From Thiorhodococcus minor (GTDB lineage Bacteria; Pseudomonadota; Gammaproteobacteria; Chromatiales; Chromatiaceae), in assembly GCF_010820565.1 (NCBI RefSeq), contig NZ_JAAIJQ010000018.1, positions 1-64,000 of the forward strand: a DNA stretch of 64,000 nucleotides, given 5' to 3'. The position numbers were made by a program, and so were the translations under genes. The notes beneath the pieces were generated by a model. That model searched no databases. It was not told the DNA's origin and was given only the letters and a program-made list of their open reading frames with translations. Every line of letters begins with the position of its first letter. Positions within the stretch are counted from its first letter, which is position 1. Below are positions 44,573 through 54,114 of this stretch, piece after piece.

Positions 44573-46255
44573 TCAGTTCCCGCGCTGAGCCTCTTCCATC
44601 TGCTCCTTGAGGATGTCGCCAAGCGTAGCGGTGGCACTGGCAGCGTCACGCGCATAGCCCTTGATGGCCGACTGCTCTTCTTCGACGTCCTTCGCCTTCA
44701 TGGAGAGCGACAGCGTGCGGTTCTTGCGGTCGACGCCCATGAACTTGGCCTCGATCGCCTCGCCGGCCTTGAGGACGGCGCGCGCGTCTTCGACGCGATC
44801 GCGAGAAATCTCGGAGGCACGCAGATAGCCTTCGACACCATCGCCGAGGGTCACGGTCGCACCCTTGGCATCGACATCGGCGATGACGCCTGTGACGATG
44901 CTGCCTTTCTCATGCAGCGCCACGAAGCTGGAGAAGGGATCCTTGTCGAGCTGCTTGACACCCAGGGAGATACGCTCGCGCTCGGGATCGACCGAGAGAA
45001 CCACGGTCTCGAGCTCGTCGCCCTTCTTGTAGCGACGCAGCGCCTGCTCGCCGGACTCGTCCCAGGAGATATCGGAGAGGTGCACCAGACCGTCGATGCC
45101 GCCGTCCAGACCGATGAAGATGCCGAAGTCGGTGATCGACTTGATCTTGCCCGAAACGTGGTCGCCCTTCTTGTGGGTGGTGGCGAACTCATCCCAAGGA
45201 TTCATGGCGCACTGCTTGATGCCGAGCGAGATGCGGCGACGCTCCTCGTCGATATCCAGCACCATGACCTCGACCTCGTCGCCGAGCGAGACCACCTTGG
45301 TGGGATGGATGTTCTTGTTGGTCCAATCCATCTCGGAGACGTGAACCAGACCCTCGACACCCTCTTCGATCTCGACGAAGCAGCCGTAATCCGCAATGTT
45401 GGTGACCTTGCCGAAGACACGGGTGCTTTCCGGATAACGGCGGGAGATATTGATCCACGGATCCTCTCCCATCTGCTTCAGGCCGAGCGAGACGCGCTGA
45501 CGCTCGCGGTCGAACTTGAGGACCTTGACGCTGATCTCGTCACCGATCTCCACGACCTCAGACGGATGCTTGACGCGGCGCCAAGCCATGTCGGTGATGT
45601 GCAGCAGGCCGTCGATGCCGCCCAGATCCAGGAAGGCGCCATAATCGGTGAGGTTCTTGACCACACCCTTGACCTCCATGCCCTCTTCCAGGTTCTTGAG
45701 CAGCTGCTCGCGCTCGGCGCTGTACTCTTCCTCGACCACGGCGCGGCGTGAGACGACGACGTTGTTGCGGCGACGGTCGAGCTTGATGACCTTGAACTCT
45801 TGCTCTTTGCCTTCGAGGTAGGTGGTGTCGCGCACCGGACGCACGTCGACGAGCGAGCCAGGCAAGAAGGCGCGGACGGTACCCAGATCGACGGTGAAGC
45901 CACCCTTGACCTTACCGTTGATCATGCCCTTGACGGTCTCACCGTTCTCGAAGGCCTTCTCCAGATAGTCCCAAGCGGCGAAGCGCTTCGCCTTCTCGCG
46001 GGACAGACGGGTCACGCCGAAGCCGTCCTCGACGGCGTCCAGGGCCACATCCACCTCATCGCCGACGGCCACTTCCAGCTCGCCCTCGGGGCTGATGAAC
46101 TGTGAGCGCGGGATAATGCCCTCGGACTTGAGCCCGGCATTGATCACGACATTGTCGGAGGTGATGTCGATGACGGTACCGACAACGATGGTTCCCGGCT
46201 GGAGCTGGGTGGTGTTGAGACTTTGTTCAAAAAGTTCGGCAAAACTTTCGGTCAT
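44573..46255 (-). CDS. rpsA: 30S ribosomal protein S1
   Basis: 560 residues, six S1 domains in tandem (for example [20 protein letters not shown] and [20 protein letters not shown]), the standard length for gammaproteobacterial S1. It binds mRNA leaders on the 30S subunit. Its upstream region (46256-46420) contains a hairpin at 46328. Confidence 0.97.
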   Translation of the reverse strand: MTESFAELFEQSLNTTQLQPGTIVVGTVIDITSDNVVINAGLKSEGIIPRSQFISPEGELEVAVGDEVDVALDAVEDGFGVTRLSREKAKRFAAWDYLEKAFENGETVKGMINGKVKGGFTVDLGTVRAFLPGSLVDVRPVRDTTYLEGKEQEFKVIKLDRRRNNVVVSRRAVVEEEYSAEREQLLKNLEEGMEVKGVVKNLTDYGAFLDLGGIDGLLHITDMAWRRVKHPSEVVEIGDEISVKVLKFDRERQRVSLGLKQMGEDPWINISRRYPESTRVFGKVTNIADYGCFVEIEEGVEGLVHVSEMDWTNKNIHPTKVVSLGDEVEVMVLDIDEERRRISLGIKQCAMNPWDEFATTHKKGDHVSGKIKSITDFGIFIGLDGGIDGLVHLSDISWDESGEQALRRYKKGDELETVVLSVDPERERISLGVKQLDKDPFSSFVALHEKGSIVTGVIADVDAKGATVTLGDGVEGYLRASEISRDRVEDARAVLKAGEAIEAKFMGVDRKNRTLSLSMKAKDVEEEQSAIKGYARDAASATATLGDILKEQMEEAQRGN

Positions 46256-46327
46256 GAGATCAAGTTATCCTGAGAGCGGCGCGCTGACCCGCCCCATCCG
46301 GAGCGAGGGGTTTTAGTTAAACGAAAA

Positions 46328-46350
46328 GGTCGGAGCTTTCCGCACCGACC
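46328..46350. terminator. hairpin between cmk and rpsA
   Basis: GGTCGG and CCGACC pair around an 11-base loop; T-rich runs lie on both sides (TTTTCG on the minus strand side, TTATTTTT on the plus). It could be a weak terminator after cmk or part of the rpsA leader. Confidence 0.5.
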
Positions 46351-46420
46351 CCTTATTTTTGGGCATACCAGGCCCGCCGTTGCGCTGGTCAGACGGCGAG
46401 ACAGTTGAAGCCCGTGAACT

Positions 46421-47089
46421 TTAGGTGACCAGCCCAGGGAAGACGCGCCTTACCTCTTCCAAGACCCGATCGAGCACTTCGGCGATGGACATCTGACTGG
46501 AGTCCACCAGGACGGCATCCTCGGCAGCGCGCAGGGGCGCCACCGCTCGGGACAGATCACGCGCGTCCCGCTCACGAATGTCCGCTACAAGTCGGGGGAG
46601 GTTAGCATCCAACCCCTTTCCTTTCAACTGTTTATACCGGCGATTGGCGCGAATTTCGGGACTTGCGTCAAGAAAGACCTTCAATGGGGCCTGAGGGAAA
46701 ACCACAGTCCCCATGTCACGGCCGTCCGCCACCAAGCCGGGGGGACGAGCCATGCGCCGCTGCCACTCGAGCAGGGCCTCTCGCACGCTCGGATGCGCCG
46801 CCACCCGAGAGGCCGCAGCGCCGGCCTCCTCGGTGCGAATCGCGTCGCTCACATCCTCGCCGTCCAACAGCACCTTTCCATCGCTGAACTGCAATGGTAG
46901 TACGCCGGCCAGAGATGCCAAGGGCTGGGGGTCGTCCAGCACGTATCCAAGTCGCTGGGCGGCCAGTCCGAGCACACGGTAGATGGCGCCACTGTCGAGC
47001 ACCTGCCAGCCGAGCCGCTCGGCGAGCAGGCAGGTGAGCGTGCCCTTGCCGGTTCCAGACGGGCCGTCGATGGTGATGACAGGGCTCAT
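46421..47089 (-). CDS. cmk: cytidylate kinase
   Basis: 222 residues. P-loop [20 protein letters not shown], then [25 protein letters not shown] and [13 protein letters not shown], standard Cmk signatures. It phosphorylates CMP and dCMP. ATG at 47089 overlaps the aroA stop by 4 bp. Confidence 0.95.
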   Translation of the reverse strand: MSPVITIDGPSGTGKGTLTCLLAERLGWQVLDSGAIYRVLGLAAQRLGYVLDDPQPLASLAGVLPLQFSDGKVLLDGEDVSDAIRTEEAGAAASRVAAHPSVREALLEWQRRMARPPGLVADGRDMGTVVFPQAPLKVFLDASPEIRANRRYKQLKGKGLDANLPRLVADIRERDARDLSRAVAPLRAAEDAVLVDSSQMSIAEVLDRVLEEVRRVFPGLVT

Positions 47090-48441
47090 GCCGCCTCCCC
47101 TTCGAGGTGCAGCCCGGCTTGACGGGCCAGACTCGCGAAGCCCGGGAAGGAGGTGTCGACATTGGCGCAATCCTGGACCTCGACCGGACCGCGCGCGCGC
47201 AGCCCCGCGATGGCGAAGGACATGGCGATCCGGTGATCGCTGTGCGCGTGGATGGCATCCGCCCCCTCGGTCGAGCCCAGCTCGCCGCCGCGGATGCGAA
47301 TCCCATCCGGCCTCGGCTCGGCCTCGATCCCCAACTGCTCCAGGCCGTCGGCCATCACCTGGATGCGATCACTCTCCTTGACGCGCAGCTCTTCGGCGCC
47401 CGTCAGCAGGGTCTCGCCGTCGGCGCAGGCGGCGGCGATGAAGAGCGCGGGGAACTCGTCGATTGCCAAGGGGACCTGATCGACCGGAATGCGAATCCCG
47501 CGCAGGCGCGCGCTGCGCACGCGGATGTCTGCGACGGGCTCGCCGCCCGCCATCCGCTTGTCGAGCAGCTCGATGCTCGCGCCCATGTCGCGCAGGATGT
47601 TGATGACCCCGACCCGGGTCGGATTGATGCCGACGCTTTCGAGCAAGACATCGGAGTCGCGCGCAATGCTGGCCCCGACCATGAAAAAGGCGGCGGAGGA
47701 GATGTCGGCCGGTATCTCGAGCGCGCAGGCCTTGAGACTTCCCCCGCCCTCGAGACAGACGCGCGGCCCAGATCGGCTGACGTCATAGCCGAAGGCCGTC
47801 AGCATGCGCTCGGTGTGATCGCGCGTGGGCGCAGGCTCGTTAACACAGGTCCGGCCCTCGGCATAGAGCCCGGCCAGCATCAAGCAGGACTTGACCTGAG
47901 CGCTGGCCACCGGCAGCCGGTAGTCGATCCCCGCGAGGCGCGAAACGGGCTGGAGCCGCAGCGGGGCGGTTCCCTCCCCGCTCGTCAGGATCTCGGCACC
48001 CATCTCGGTGAGCGGCGCCGTCACGCGGCGCATGGGCCGCCGGCTCAGGGACTCGTCCCCAACGAGCGTTGCAGGGAAACGCTGCCCGGCCAGCAGGCCC
48101 GCCAACAACCGCATGGCGGTCCCGGAGTTGCCCATGTCCAGCGGACGCTCAGGCTGCCGTAGCCCCTGCATGCCGACCCCGCGGACGGTCAGCTCGCCGC
48201 CCTCCGGCCCGTCGATCTCGACGCCCATCTCGCGAAAGGCCGCCAGGGTCGCGAGCGAATCGGCACCCTCCAGGAAGCCGCGGATCCGCGTCGTCCCCTC
48301 GGCGATGGCGGAGAGCATGATGGAGCGATGCGAGATGGATTTGTCGCCGGGCACCCGCAGCCGGCCCTTCAGAGAGCCGCCAGGCGAGACGAGGTATTTG
48401 AGGTTGGTTGCAGCGTCCAATGAGTCTCCAGTGCTCTCCAA
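47086..48441 (-). CDS. aroA: 3-phosphoshikimate 1-carboxyvinyltransferase (EPSP synthase)
   Basis: 451 residues. [55 protein letters not shown] and [17 protein letters not shown] are all present: substrate-binding Lys, the GNSGT loop and the conserved DHRI. It makes EPSP in aromatic amino acid synthesis. It heads the aroA-cmk-rpsA-ihfB set. Start ATG at 48441. Confidence 0.95.
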   Translation of the reverse strand: MESTGDSLDAATNLKYLVSPGGSLKGRLRVPGDKSISHRSIMLSAIAEGTTRIRGFLEGADSLATLAAFREMGVEIDGPEGGELTVRGVGMQGLRQPERPLDMGNSGTAMRLLAGLLAGQRFPATLVGDESLSRRPMRRVTAPLTEMGAEILTSGEGTAPLRLQPVSRLAGIDYRLPVASAQVKSCLMLAGLYAEGRTCVNEPAPTRDHTERMLTAFGYDVSRSGPRVCLEGGGSLKACALEIPADISSAAFFMVGASIARDSDVLLESVGINPTRVGVINILRDMGASIELLDKRMAGGEPVADIRVRSARLRGIRIPVDQVPLAIDEFPALFIAAACADGETLLTGAEELRVKESDRIQVMADGLEQLGIEAEPRPDGIRIRGGELGSTEGADAIHAHSDHRIAMSFAIAGLRARGPVEVQDCANVDTSFPGFASLARQAGLHLEGEAA

Positions 48442-48614
48442 GCCAAGCCGAAAGGAAGGCCGGCATTCTAGTCGTGCCTAGTCGAGGGGTAAACCACTGA
48501 TGCAGCAGCCGACGAGGTGTCTGGGCAGATGCCAGCGGGCCACCTCTGGCGGGAGACCCGGTTAGAATGCGCGGCATCATTGCCAGCCTAGACAACGACC
48601 CAAAGGAGCCCGCC

Positions 48615-50021
48615 GTGTCAGAACGCACTGTCGACGTCGCCATCATCGGATCCGGAACCGCCGGCCTCAACGCCATGGCGCAAGCCCGCAAAGCCGGCAA
48701 GTCCTTCGTTCTCATCAACGGCGGCGAGCCCGGAACGACCTGCGCGCGCGTCGGCTGCATGCCCTCCAAGGCCATGATCCAGGTCGCGGAGGACTATCAC
48801 CGCCGCACCCACCTGGGCAAATACGGCGTCGACGGCCATGAGGCCATGACCCTGGACATCCCGGAGGCGCTCGAGCACGTGCAGGATCTGCGCGACATTT
48901 TCGTCGACCGGGTCCTCGGCAGCAGCACCGACGACATGCCGGGAGACCTCTTCATCCAGGACTACGCACGCCTGCTGGAGCCGACACTGATCGAGGTCGC
49001 CGGCCAGCGCATCCGCGCCGACGCAGTGGTGATCGCCACCGGCTCGCGCCCCTTGATCCCCAAGCCCTGGAGGGCCTTCGGCAACCGGCTCCTCACCACC
49101 GACGACGTCTTCGAGCTGGAGGATCTGCCTGAGAGCATGGCTGTGATCGGTCTGGGCACCATCGGTCTGGAGCTGGGCCAGAGCCTCTCCAGATTGGGCG
49201 TTCGCATCACCGGATTCGACCAGATGGACGAGATCGCCGGAACCCAGGACCCGGAGGTCGGGCAGTCCGCCATCGACATCATCGGCAAGGAGTTTCCCAT
49301 CCACCTCGGCCAGGCTGCCGAGATCACGCAGGAAGGCGAGAAGCTGCGCGTCTCGGCCGGCGAGCACAGCGTCCTGGTCGACAAGGTGCTGTGCAGCATC
49401 GGGCGGGTCCCCAATGTCGAGGGGCTGGGTCTCGAGACCCTGGGTGTGCCGCTCGGAAAGCAGGGCATCCCCGCCTTCGATTCGAGCAGCATGCAGGTCG
49501 GCGATCTGCCCGTCTTCCTAGCCGGGGACGTAACCGGTGAGCGCCCCCTCCTCCACGAGGCCGGCGACGAGGGGAAGATTGCCGGCTACAATGCCGCCCG
49601 CGGCGAGTCCGCCCGCTTTCGCCGCAAGACGCCGCTCTTCATCAACTTCTGCGACCCCAACATCTGCGCCGTCGGGCAGCGCTGGAGCGAGCTGGATCAG
49701 GATCGCATCGCCGTCGGCCAGATCAAGCTCGCCCCGGTCGGACGGGCGCTCATCATGGGGAAGAACAAGGGCGTCATCCGCATCTACGCCGACAAGGTCA
49801 GCGGCACGCTGCTCGGCGGCGAGATGATCACCCCCAAGGGCGAGAACCTCGCGCACCTGCTGTGCTGGTGCATCGAGCAAGGGCTCACCGTCGGCCAGCT
49901 CTTGCGCATGCCCTTCTACCACCCGGTGATCGAAGAGGCCCTGCAGGCGGCCCTCTATGACGCCTATGGAAAAATCGAGGCCAAGAATGAAGGCGGCCTA
50001 ACCGAGCTGCGGCGACTCTAG
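48615..50021 (+). CDS. dihydrolipoamide dehydrogenase-family FAD oxidoreductase
   Basis: 468-residue pyridine-nucleotide-disulfide oxidoreductase. FAD loop DVAIIGSGTAGLNAMA, redox-active Cys pair in GTTCARVGCMPSKAM, NAD loop MAVIGLGTIGLELGQSLSRL, second FAD motif LPVFLAGDVTGERPLLHEAG, and a C-terminal dimer His in PFYHPVIEEALQAA. GTG at 48615 with AAAGGAG upstream. No acyltransferase genes follow, so it need not be part of a dehydrogenase complex; it could be another disulfide reductase. Confidence 0.86.
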   Translation: MSERTVDVAIIGSGTAGLNAMAQARKAGKSFVLINGGEPGTTCARVGCMPSKAMIQVAEDYHRRTHLGKYGVDGHEAMTLDIPEALEHVQDLRDIFVDRVLGSSTDDMPGDLFIQDYARLLEPTLIEVAGQRIRADAVVIATGSRPLIPKPWRAFGNRLLTTDDVFELEDLPESMAVIGLGTIGLELGQSLSRLGVRITGFDQMDEIAGTQDPEVGQSAIDIIGKEFPIHLGQAAEITQEGEKLRVSAGEHSVLVDKVLCSIGRVPNVEGLGLETLGVPLGKQGIPAFDSSSMQVGDLPVFLAGDVTGERPLLHEAGDEGKIAGYNAARGESARFRRKTPLFINFCDPNICAVGQRWSELDQDRIAVGQIKLAPVGRALIMGKNKGVIRIYADKVSGTLLGGEMITPKGENLAHLLCWCIEQGLTVGQLLRMPFYHPVIEEALQAALYDAYGKIEAKNEGGLTELRRL

Positions 50022-50039
50022 CCCGAGACCCTGCGCCGT

Positions 50040-50081
50040 GACAGCGGCGCCCAGATCGCGGCGAGGCGCCGCTGCCAACGG
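50040..50081. repeat. REP-type palindrome, short copy
   Basis: GACAGCGGCGCCCAGATCGC faces GCGAGGCGCCGCTGCC in the gap after the oxidoreductase gene. Shorter member of the family at 15929 and 35757. Confidence 0.65.
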
Positions 50082-50135
50082 CAACAACGACCGTCCGCCA
50101 AGACACTGACAACTGAACGAAATTAGACCACCTCA

Positions 50136-50438
50136 ATGCCCATCACCGAAAAGCAGAAACGCTGGCTCAAGAAGCAAGTCCATCACCTCAAGCCAGTCGT
50201 CACCGTCGGCCAGCACGGAATCACGGATCCCGTGCTGAATGAGATCGACATCGCCCTCGCCCATCACGAGCTGATCAAGGTCCGCGTCAACGCGGGCGAC
50301 CGGGAGGAGCGCGAAACCAGCGTCGGCCTGATTCGCGACCGCATGCGCGCCGACCTCATCGCCCGCATCGGCAATGTCGCGGCCTTCTATCGCCACAATC
50401 CGAAGAAGCACCAGCCGCTGGAAGTGCCGGATCTCTGA
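50136..50438 (+). CDS. yhbY: YhbY-type CRM-domain RNA-binding protein
   Basis: 100 residues: KQKRWLKKQVHHLKPVVTVG, GITDPVLNEIDIALAHHELI, KVRVNAGD. This is the CRM domain of YhbY, which associates with the 50S ribosomal precursor. It stands alone here. Confidence 0.92.
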   Translation: MPITEKQKRWLKKQVHHLKPVVTVGQHGITDPVLNEIDIALAHHELIKVRVNAGDREERETSVGLIRDRMRADLIARIGNVAAFYRHNPKKHQPLEVPDL

Positions 50439-50746
50439 AACGAGCCCGCGTCCCAGACCCCGGTTTCAATGCCCAGCCGGGGACGCCCGCGGAGGAGCGC
50501 AGGCCAAATGAGCCGGCCGTCAGATCGCACCCGGAAAGCAGACAAGAACGTGAAACTCCTGGAGCATCTTGGCCTATCCGAAAGCCAGTTGCTTGGCGCC
50601 CCCCAGCTAGGCTCATCGATTGGCCAAGCTCGGCATTCGACCTGACGAGCAAAGACCCAAGTCGCACACAGGCTCCACCCAGAAGAACAGCGTTTGCGCC
50701 TGGGCACCGGACTTCAAGCGGCGATTCTTCTTGTGCGAGAGGCAGG
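50439..50746. other. 308-bp intergenic region
   Basis: Between yhbY and the converging TonB receptor. No gene, hairpin with T-run or known RNA recognised. Confidence 0.4.
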
Positions 50747-52846
50747 CTACTGCCACTGATAGGAGAGCTGAAACCACCAGGTGCGCTCCTCCAGCAGCGA
50801 GTAATCATCGGTATAGGTGTAGGTGGCCGCGGGCGACTTGATGGTTTGTGCCAAGAGGTTGTTGACCCCCGCGCGCAGCGTCAGCCCCGAAGCGCCGACA
50901 TTGAGCCAGTTCAGCGTCAGCGCCAGATCGTTGTAGCCGGGGAGTTGATCGCTGCGTGGGTCGTCCGCGGAGCGATGACGGTCGCTGACATAGCGCCAGC
51001 GCCCCGTCAAAAGGACGTCGGAGCGCGGGCGGTAGAGCAGACTGAGGTTGCCCAGCCAATCGGCCGCGCCGGCGAGTGCCCCCCCAATGTCATTGTCCAG
51101 GGTATCGCTGTAGCTGAGGTTGGCCACGAGTTTCCAGGCTGGCCCCAGACGCTGCTCCCATTCCGTCTCGATCCCTTGAAGGCGCGCCCGACCGCGGTTG
51201 CGATAGCTGTTGCTCTCGATGACGATCAGATTATCGACCTGGGAATGGTAGAGCGTGGCGCGCACGACACCAGTGCCGCGTCGAAAGATGTAGCTGAGCT
51301 CGCTGGTACTGACGGTCTCGGGCTCGACTGCGATCTCGCCAAGCGCCGAGGTGCCAGCGTTGCCATAGACTTGAAAGAGTGTCGGCGGGAAGAAGGCTTC
51401 GGCATATTGCGCCTTGATGAGATGCTCTTCGCTCAGGGTCCAGACCGCCGCCAGCCGAGGGGAGAGGTTGTCCCCAACGTCGCTGTAGCTGTCGTAGCGC
51501 AGGCCGACAGTCACCTCGAGCGGCGCGAGGGGACGGAATTGATCCTGGACCGCGAGGCTGCGGATCGTGCGCTCCGCGCCTTCGTCGATGAAGTTCTGGT
51601 CTCCGCTGTAACGACGCGGGGCCGATAGCGGCTCCTGGGTATCCAGATCACCATTGAAGGCCCACCAAGCATCCTTGACCTGGACCCTGGCCGCCGTTGC
51701 ATCGAGCTGCCAACGATGCCCGCTCCACCCGCCCCAGTCGAGGGTGAGCTCGACCTCCTCGCGGTTGAGCCTGATGTCGTTCTCCAGGAAGACGCCATCG
51801 GGATAGACGTTCTGCGAGTCCAAGGGATAAGGCAGGCCGGCAGGGAGCACCTCCTCCGCCCAGTTGCCGACGTACTGCGACCAGGTCAGCTTCAGCTCGG
51901 CGCCGAGCGTCTCCGTCGGATCGAACACCTGGCGCAATTGCACCAGGGTCTGCTCGGAGAAGGCGGCGTCCGCGCTCTCGTTCCACGCGGGCAGCACGTT
52001 CAGCGCACCGAAAAAGGTGCCCCTCTGGTCGCGACTGTACTGCGCCAGCAACGACGTCTTCTTGTAGTCCAGCGAGAGCACCGCGAGTCGATCGTTCTCG
52101 GCATTGTTGAGCTTGCGGGGTGCCAGTGACTGCTGGCCCAGGCCGATCAGGTAGAGCCGGTCGGCTCCCGCCATCACGTCAGTGCCCTGCGTGTCCCAGC
52201 CGGCGGCATTGAGGCTGAGATGCCAGTCCTGGCTTGGGTCCTGCGTCGAGAAGACCAAGCCCGCCCCATAGGTTGCGCCGCTTCCGGCGTAAAGGGAGAC
52301 GCGGTTCTCGTTCTTCCGGGTGATGATGTTGATCACGCCGGCGAAGGCGAACTCGCCATGCACCGCGGAGCCAGGGCCTCGAATCACCTCGATGCGCTCG
52401 ACCTGCTCGACCGGGGTATAGAGAATGTTGGAGTAGCCGCCAAAGGCATTGTTCATCGCTACCGAATTGAGGAGCAGCTTGACGTTACCGTTGGCATGCT
52501 GAAAGCCGCGAATCGAGACCAGCAAGCCGCCGTTGTTGTTGCGATCGATCTGCACCCCAGGAACCAGCGCCAAGGCCTCCCAGACGGTATGTGCACCCAG
52601 AGCGGCAAGCTCGTCGCCATCCAGAACGCTCAGGATACCGGGGACGAAATCGGCGTTCATGCGCGTCTTCGTCGCCAGCGTCGACACGTCATCGATGACG
52701 GAAAGAAGATCTGCCTTGGCGGATTGGTCGTCGCCGACATCCTCCGGTTGGGTCCGTATCGCGGTGCGCTGCGGCTCGCCGGCCAGGCCCTGCAGGCTGA
52801 TTGCGGCGAAGAGGACGAGTGCGGACGGGCGAAAAAGGGGCGGCAT
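50747..52846 (-). CDS. TonB-dependent outer-membrane receptor
   Basis: 699 residues: an N-terminal signal peptide (MPPLFRPSALVLFAAISLQG), a plug with VWEALALVPGVQIDRNNNGG, VSIRGFQHANGNVKLLLNSV and ERIEVIRGPGSAVHGEFAFA, then a 22-strand-type beta barrel (alternating aromatic residues) ending YQWQ. It transports a ligand across the outer membrane with TonB energy; the substrate (siderophore, cobalamin, other) is not evident. ATG at 52846 was chosen for the signal peptide. No transporter genes adjoin. Confidence 0.87.
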   Translation of the reverse strand: MPPLFRPSALVLFAAISLQGLAGEPQRTAIRTQPEDVGDDQSAKADLLSVIDDVSTLATKTRMNADFVPGILSVLDGDELAALGAHTVWEALALVPGVQIDRNNNGGLLVSIRGFQHANGNVKLLLNSVAMNNAFGGYSNILYTPVEQVERIEVIRGPGSAVHGEFAFAGVINIITRKNENRVSLYAGSGATYGAGLVFSTQDPSQDWHLSLNAAGWDTQGTDVMAGADRLYLIGLGQQSLAPRKLNNAENDRLAVLSLDYKKTSLLAQYSRDQRGTFFGALNVLPAWNESADAAFSEQTLVQLRQVFDPTETLGAELKLTWSQYVGNWAEEVLPAGLPYPLDSQNVYPDGVFLENDIRLNREEVELTLDWGGWSGHRWQLDATAARVQVKDAWWAFNGDLDTQEPLSAPRRYSGDQNFIDEGAERTIRSLAVQDQFRPLAPLEVTVGLRYDSYSDVGDNLSPRLAAVWTLSEEHLIKAQYAEAFFPPTLFQVYGNAGTSALGEIAVEPETVSTSELSYIFRRGTGVVRATLYHSQVDNLIVIESNSYRNRGRARLQGIETEWEQRLGPAWKLVANLSYSDTLDNDIGGALAGAADWLGNLSLLYRPRSDVLLTGRWRYVSDRHRSADDPRSDQLPGYNDLALTLNWLNVGASGLTLRAGVNNLLAQTIKSPAATYTYTDDYSLLEERTWWFQLSYQWQ

Positions 52847-53213
52847 CGCGATCAAACGGCCAGTGTTGGAGAGTCGAATGGAGAGGCGAGCCGCATCTCC
52901 AAGAAATCGGACGCTGGCTCTCTCCGCGAGGCGATCCGACCACAAATGGCGACAGGACGAAGCAACGCGTGCCCGGGAGACCGGCCTTCAGCCCGTCGAC
53001 TCGGAAGAGAGCCTTCGAGCCGCAACCTGTGTGCAGACCACCGCGATGCCTTCGACGCTCGAATGGTAACGAGGCGTACGACCAGGTGTCCATGATGTTG
53101 CGGCAGACGCCGATGGAAGGTCTCCGCGAGTCCCGCCGGTGGTGGGATGCAGCTGCAGAAACATTGACGATAGGGCCGCTGAGAACGCCCCCCCGCGAGT
53201 GTCCGGAGACCAC
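52847..53213. other. 367-bp region upstream of the TonB receptor
   Basis: Could hold the receptor's promoter and a leader. I looked for a cobalamin riboswitch (B12 box) on the minus strand and found no full match. Nothing else supportable. Confidence 0.4.
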
Positions 53214-54053
53214 TCAGCGATCCAGCAGCCCAAGCTGGCCGCAAAGGTCGAATCCGATCGCTTTGTCGTGACATCGAAGGATGACGATGCGGTCTGGCGT
53301 GTGCGGATCCGGCTGCATCTCGGCACCGGCGGCCTCGATGAGCCGTTGCTGCTCCGTGCCCAGATCAGCGTCACCGAAGATGGAGATGACAAGGCCGCCT
53401 GGAACGGGGGGCGGAGCCTCGAAAGGCTGACGATCCACGAGCGCCGCCCATGACCTCATGAAGTCAGGTCCATAGAAGTCGAAGAATCCGTTCGAGCCGC
53501 GCAGATGGGCCTCGATCGGCCGTCCACCGATCAGCTCGACATTGCAGATTCCCGTGTAGCCGGCGAGCTGCTCCGCGACCCAGCGGGTCAGCCAAGCGTC
53601 GAGCTCGGGCAGATGGACGCCGACCTCCCAATAGATCGAGCGCGACGCATGCTTCTCGGCAGCGCCCCTCGTATGGGCAAGCCATCGCAACCGCCCATCC
53701 TGGACGAGACAGTCCGTGCTGGTGTGGCTGCCCTCCAGGCGCTCGCACCAAAAGCTGCCAGGCTCATCCGGCACCTCGTCAGCCCGCACGGCGCGCGCAT
53801 TGAGCGACATCCCGGCAAGGTTGACGATCGGCTTGACGAAGACCTCATCCTCGGCCGCAAGACCGAATTCCACGGGATTGACACCGCAGGGCGCCGCCAA
53901 GAGCCCGGCCGAAAGCGCGAGATCCAGTTTGTTGTAGAGATGCCGATACGCGGGATTGAGTCGCCACGCGGCCGCGTCGCTCACGGCAACCTCCGCCCTG
54001 GGCTCCGGCCGGAAGAGATGCTTGCGCTCAGGGAGGACTCCGATGTATGGCAT
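53214..54053 (-). CDS. ATP-grasp-like protein, unknown function
   Basis: 279 residues. Stretches resemble an ATP-grasp domain: KLDLALSAGLL, VFVKPIVNLAGMSLNARAV (Lys in a beta strand), CERLEGSHTSTDCLVQDG and VELIGGRPIEAHLRGSNGF (Glu/Asn region). The family would ligate a carboxylate to an amine with ATP. No overall match is recognised. It follows the molybdopterin gene by 61 bp on the same strand and precedes the TonB receptor. Confidence 0.5.
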   Translation of the reverse strand: MPYIGVLPERKHLFRPEPRAEVAVSDAAAWRLNPAYRHLYNKLDLALSAGLLAAPCGVNPVEFGLAAEDEVFVKPIVNLAGMSLNARAVRADEVPDEPGSFWCERLEGSHTSTDCLVQDGRLRWLAHTRGAAEKHASRSIYWEVGVHLPELDAWLTRWVAEQLAGYTGICNVELIGGRPIEAHLRGSNGFFDFYGPDFMRSWAALVDRQPFEAPPPVPGGLVISIFGDADLGTEQQRLIEAAGAEMQPDPHTPDRIVILRCHDKAIGFDLCGQLGLLDR

Positions 54054-54114
54054 GGCTTGCCCCGCTCAGGCTGAATCCAATCGTTTGAGCCGCAAAGGCA
54101 TGAGCGCCCGAGGC

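Noticed and set aside
52847-53213. Cobalamin riboswitch upstream of the TonB receptor
   Set aside because: Looked for the B12 box and the conserved GGTGAA-type helices on the minus strand; no full match.
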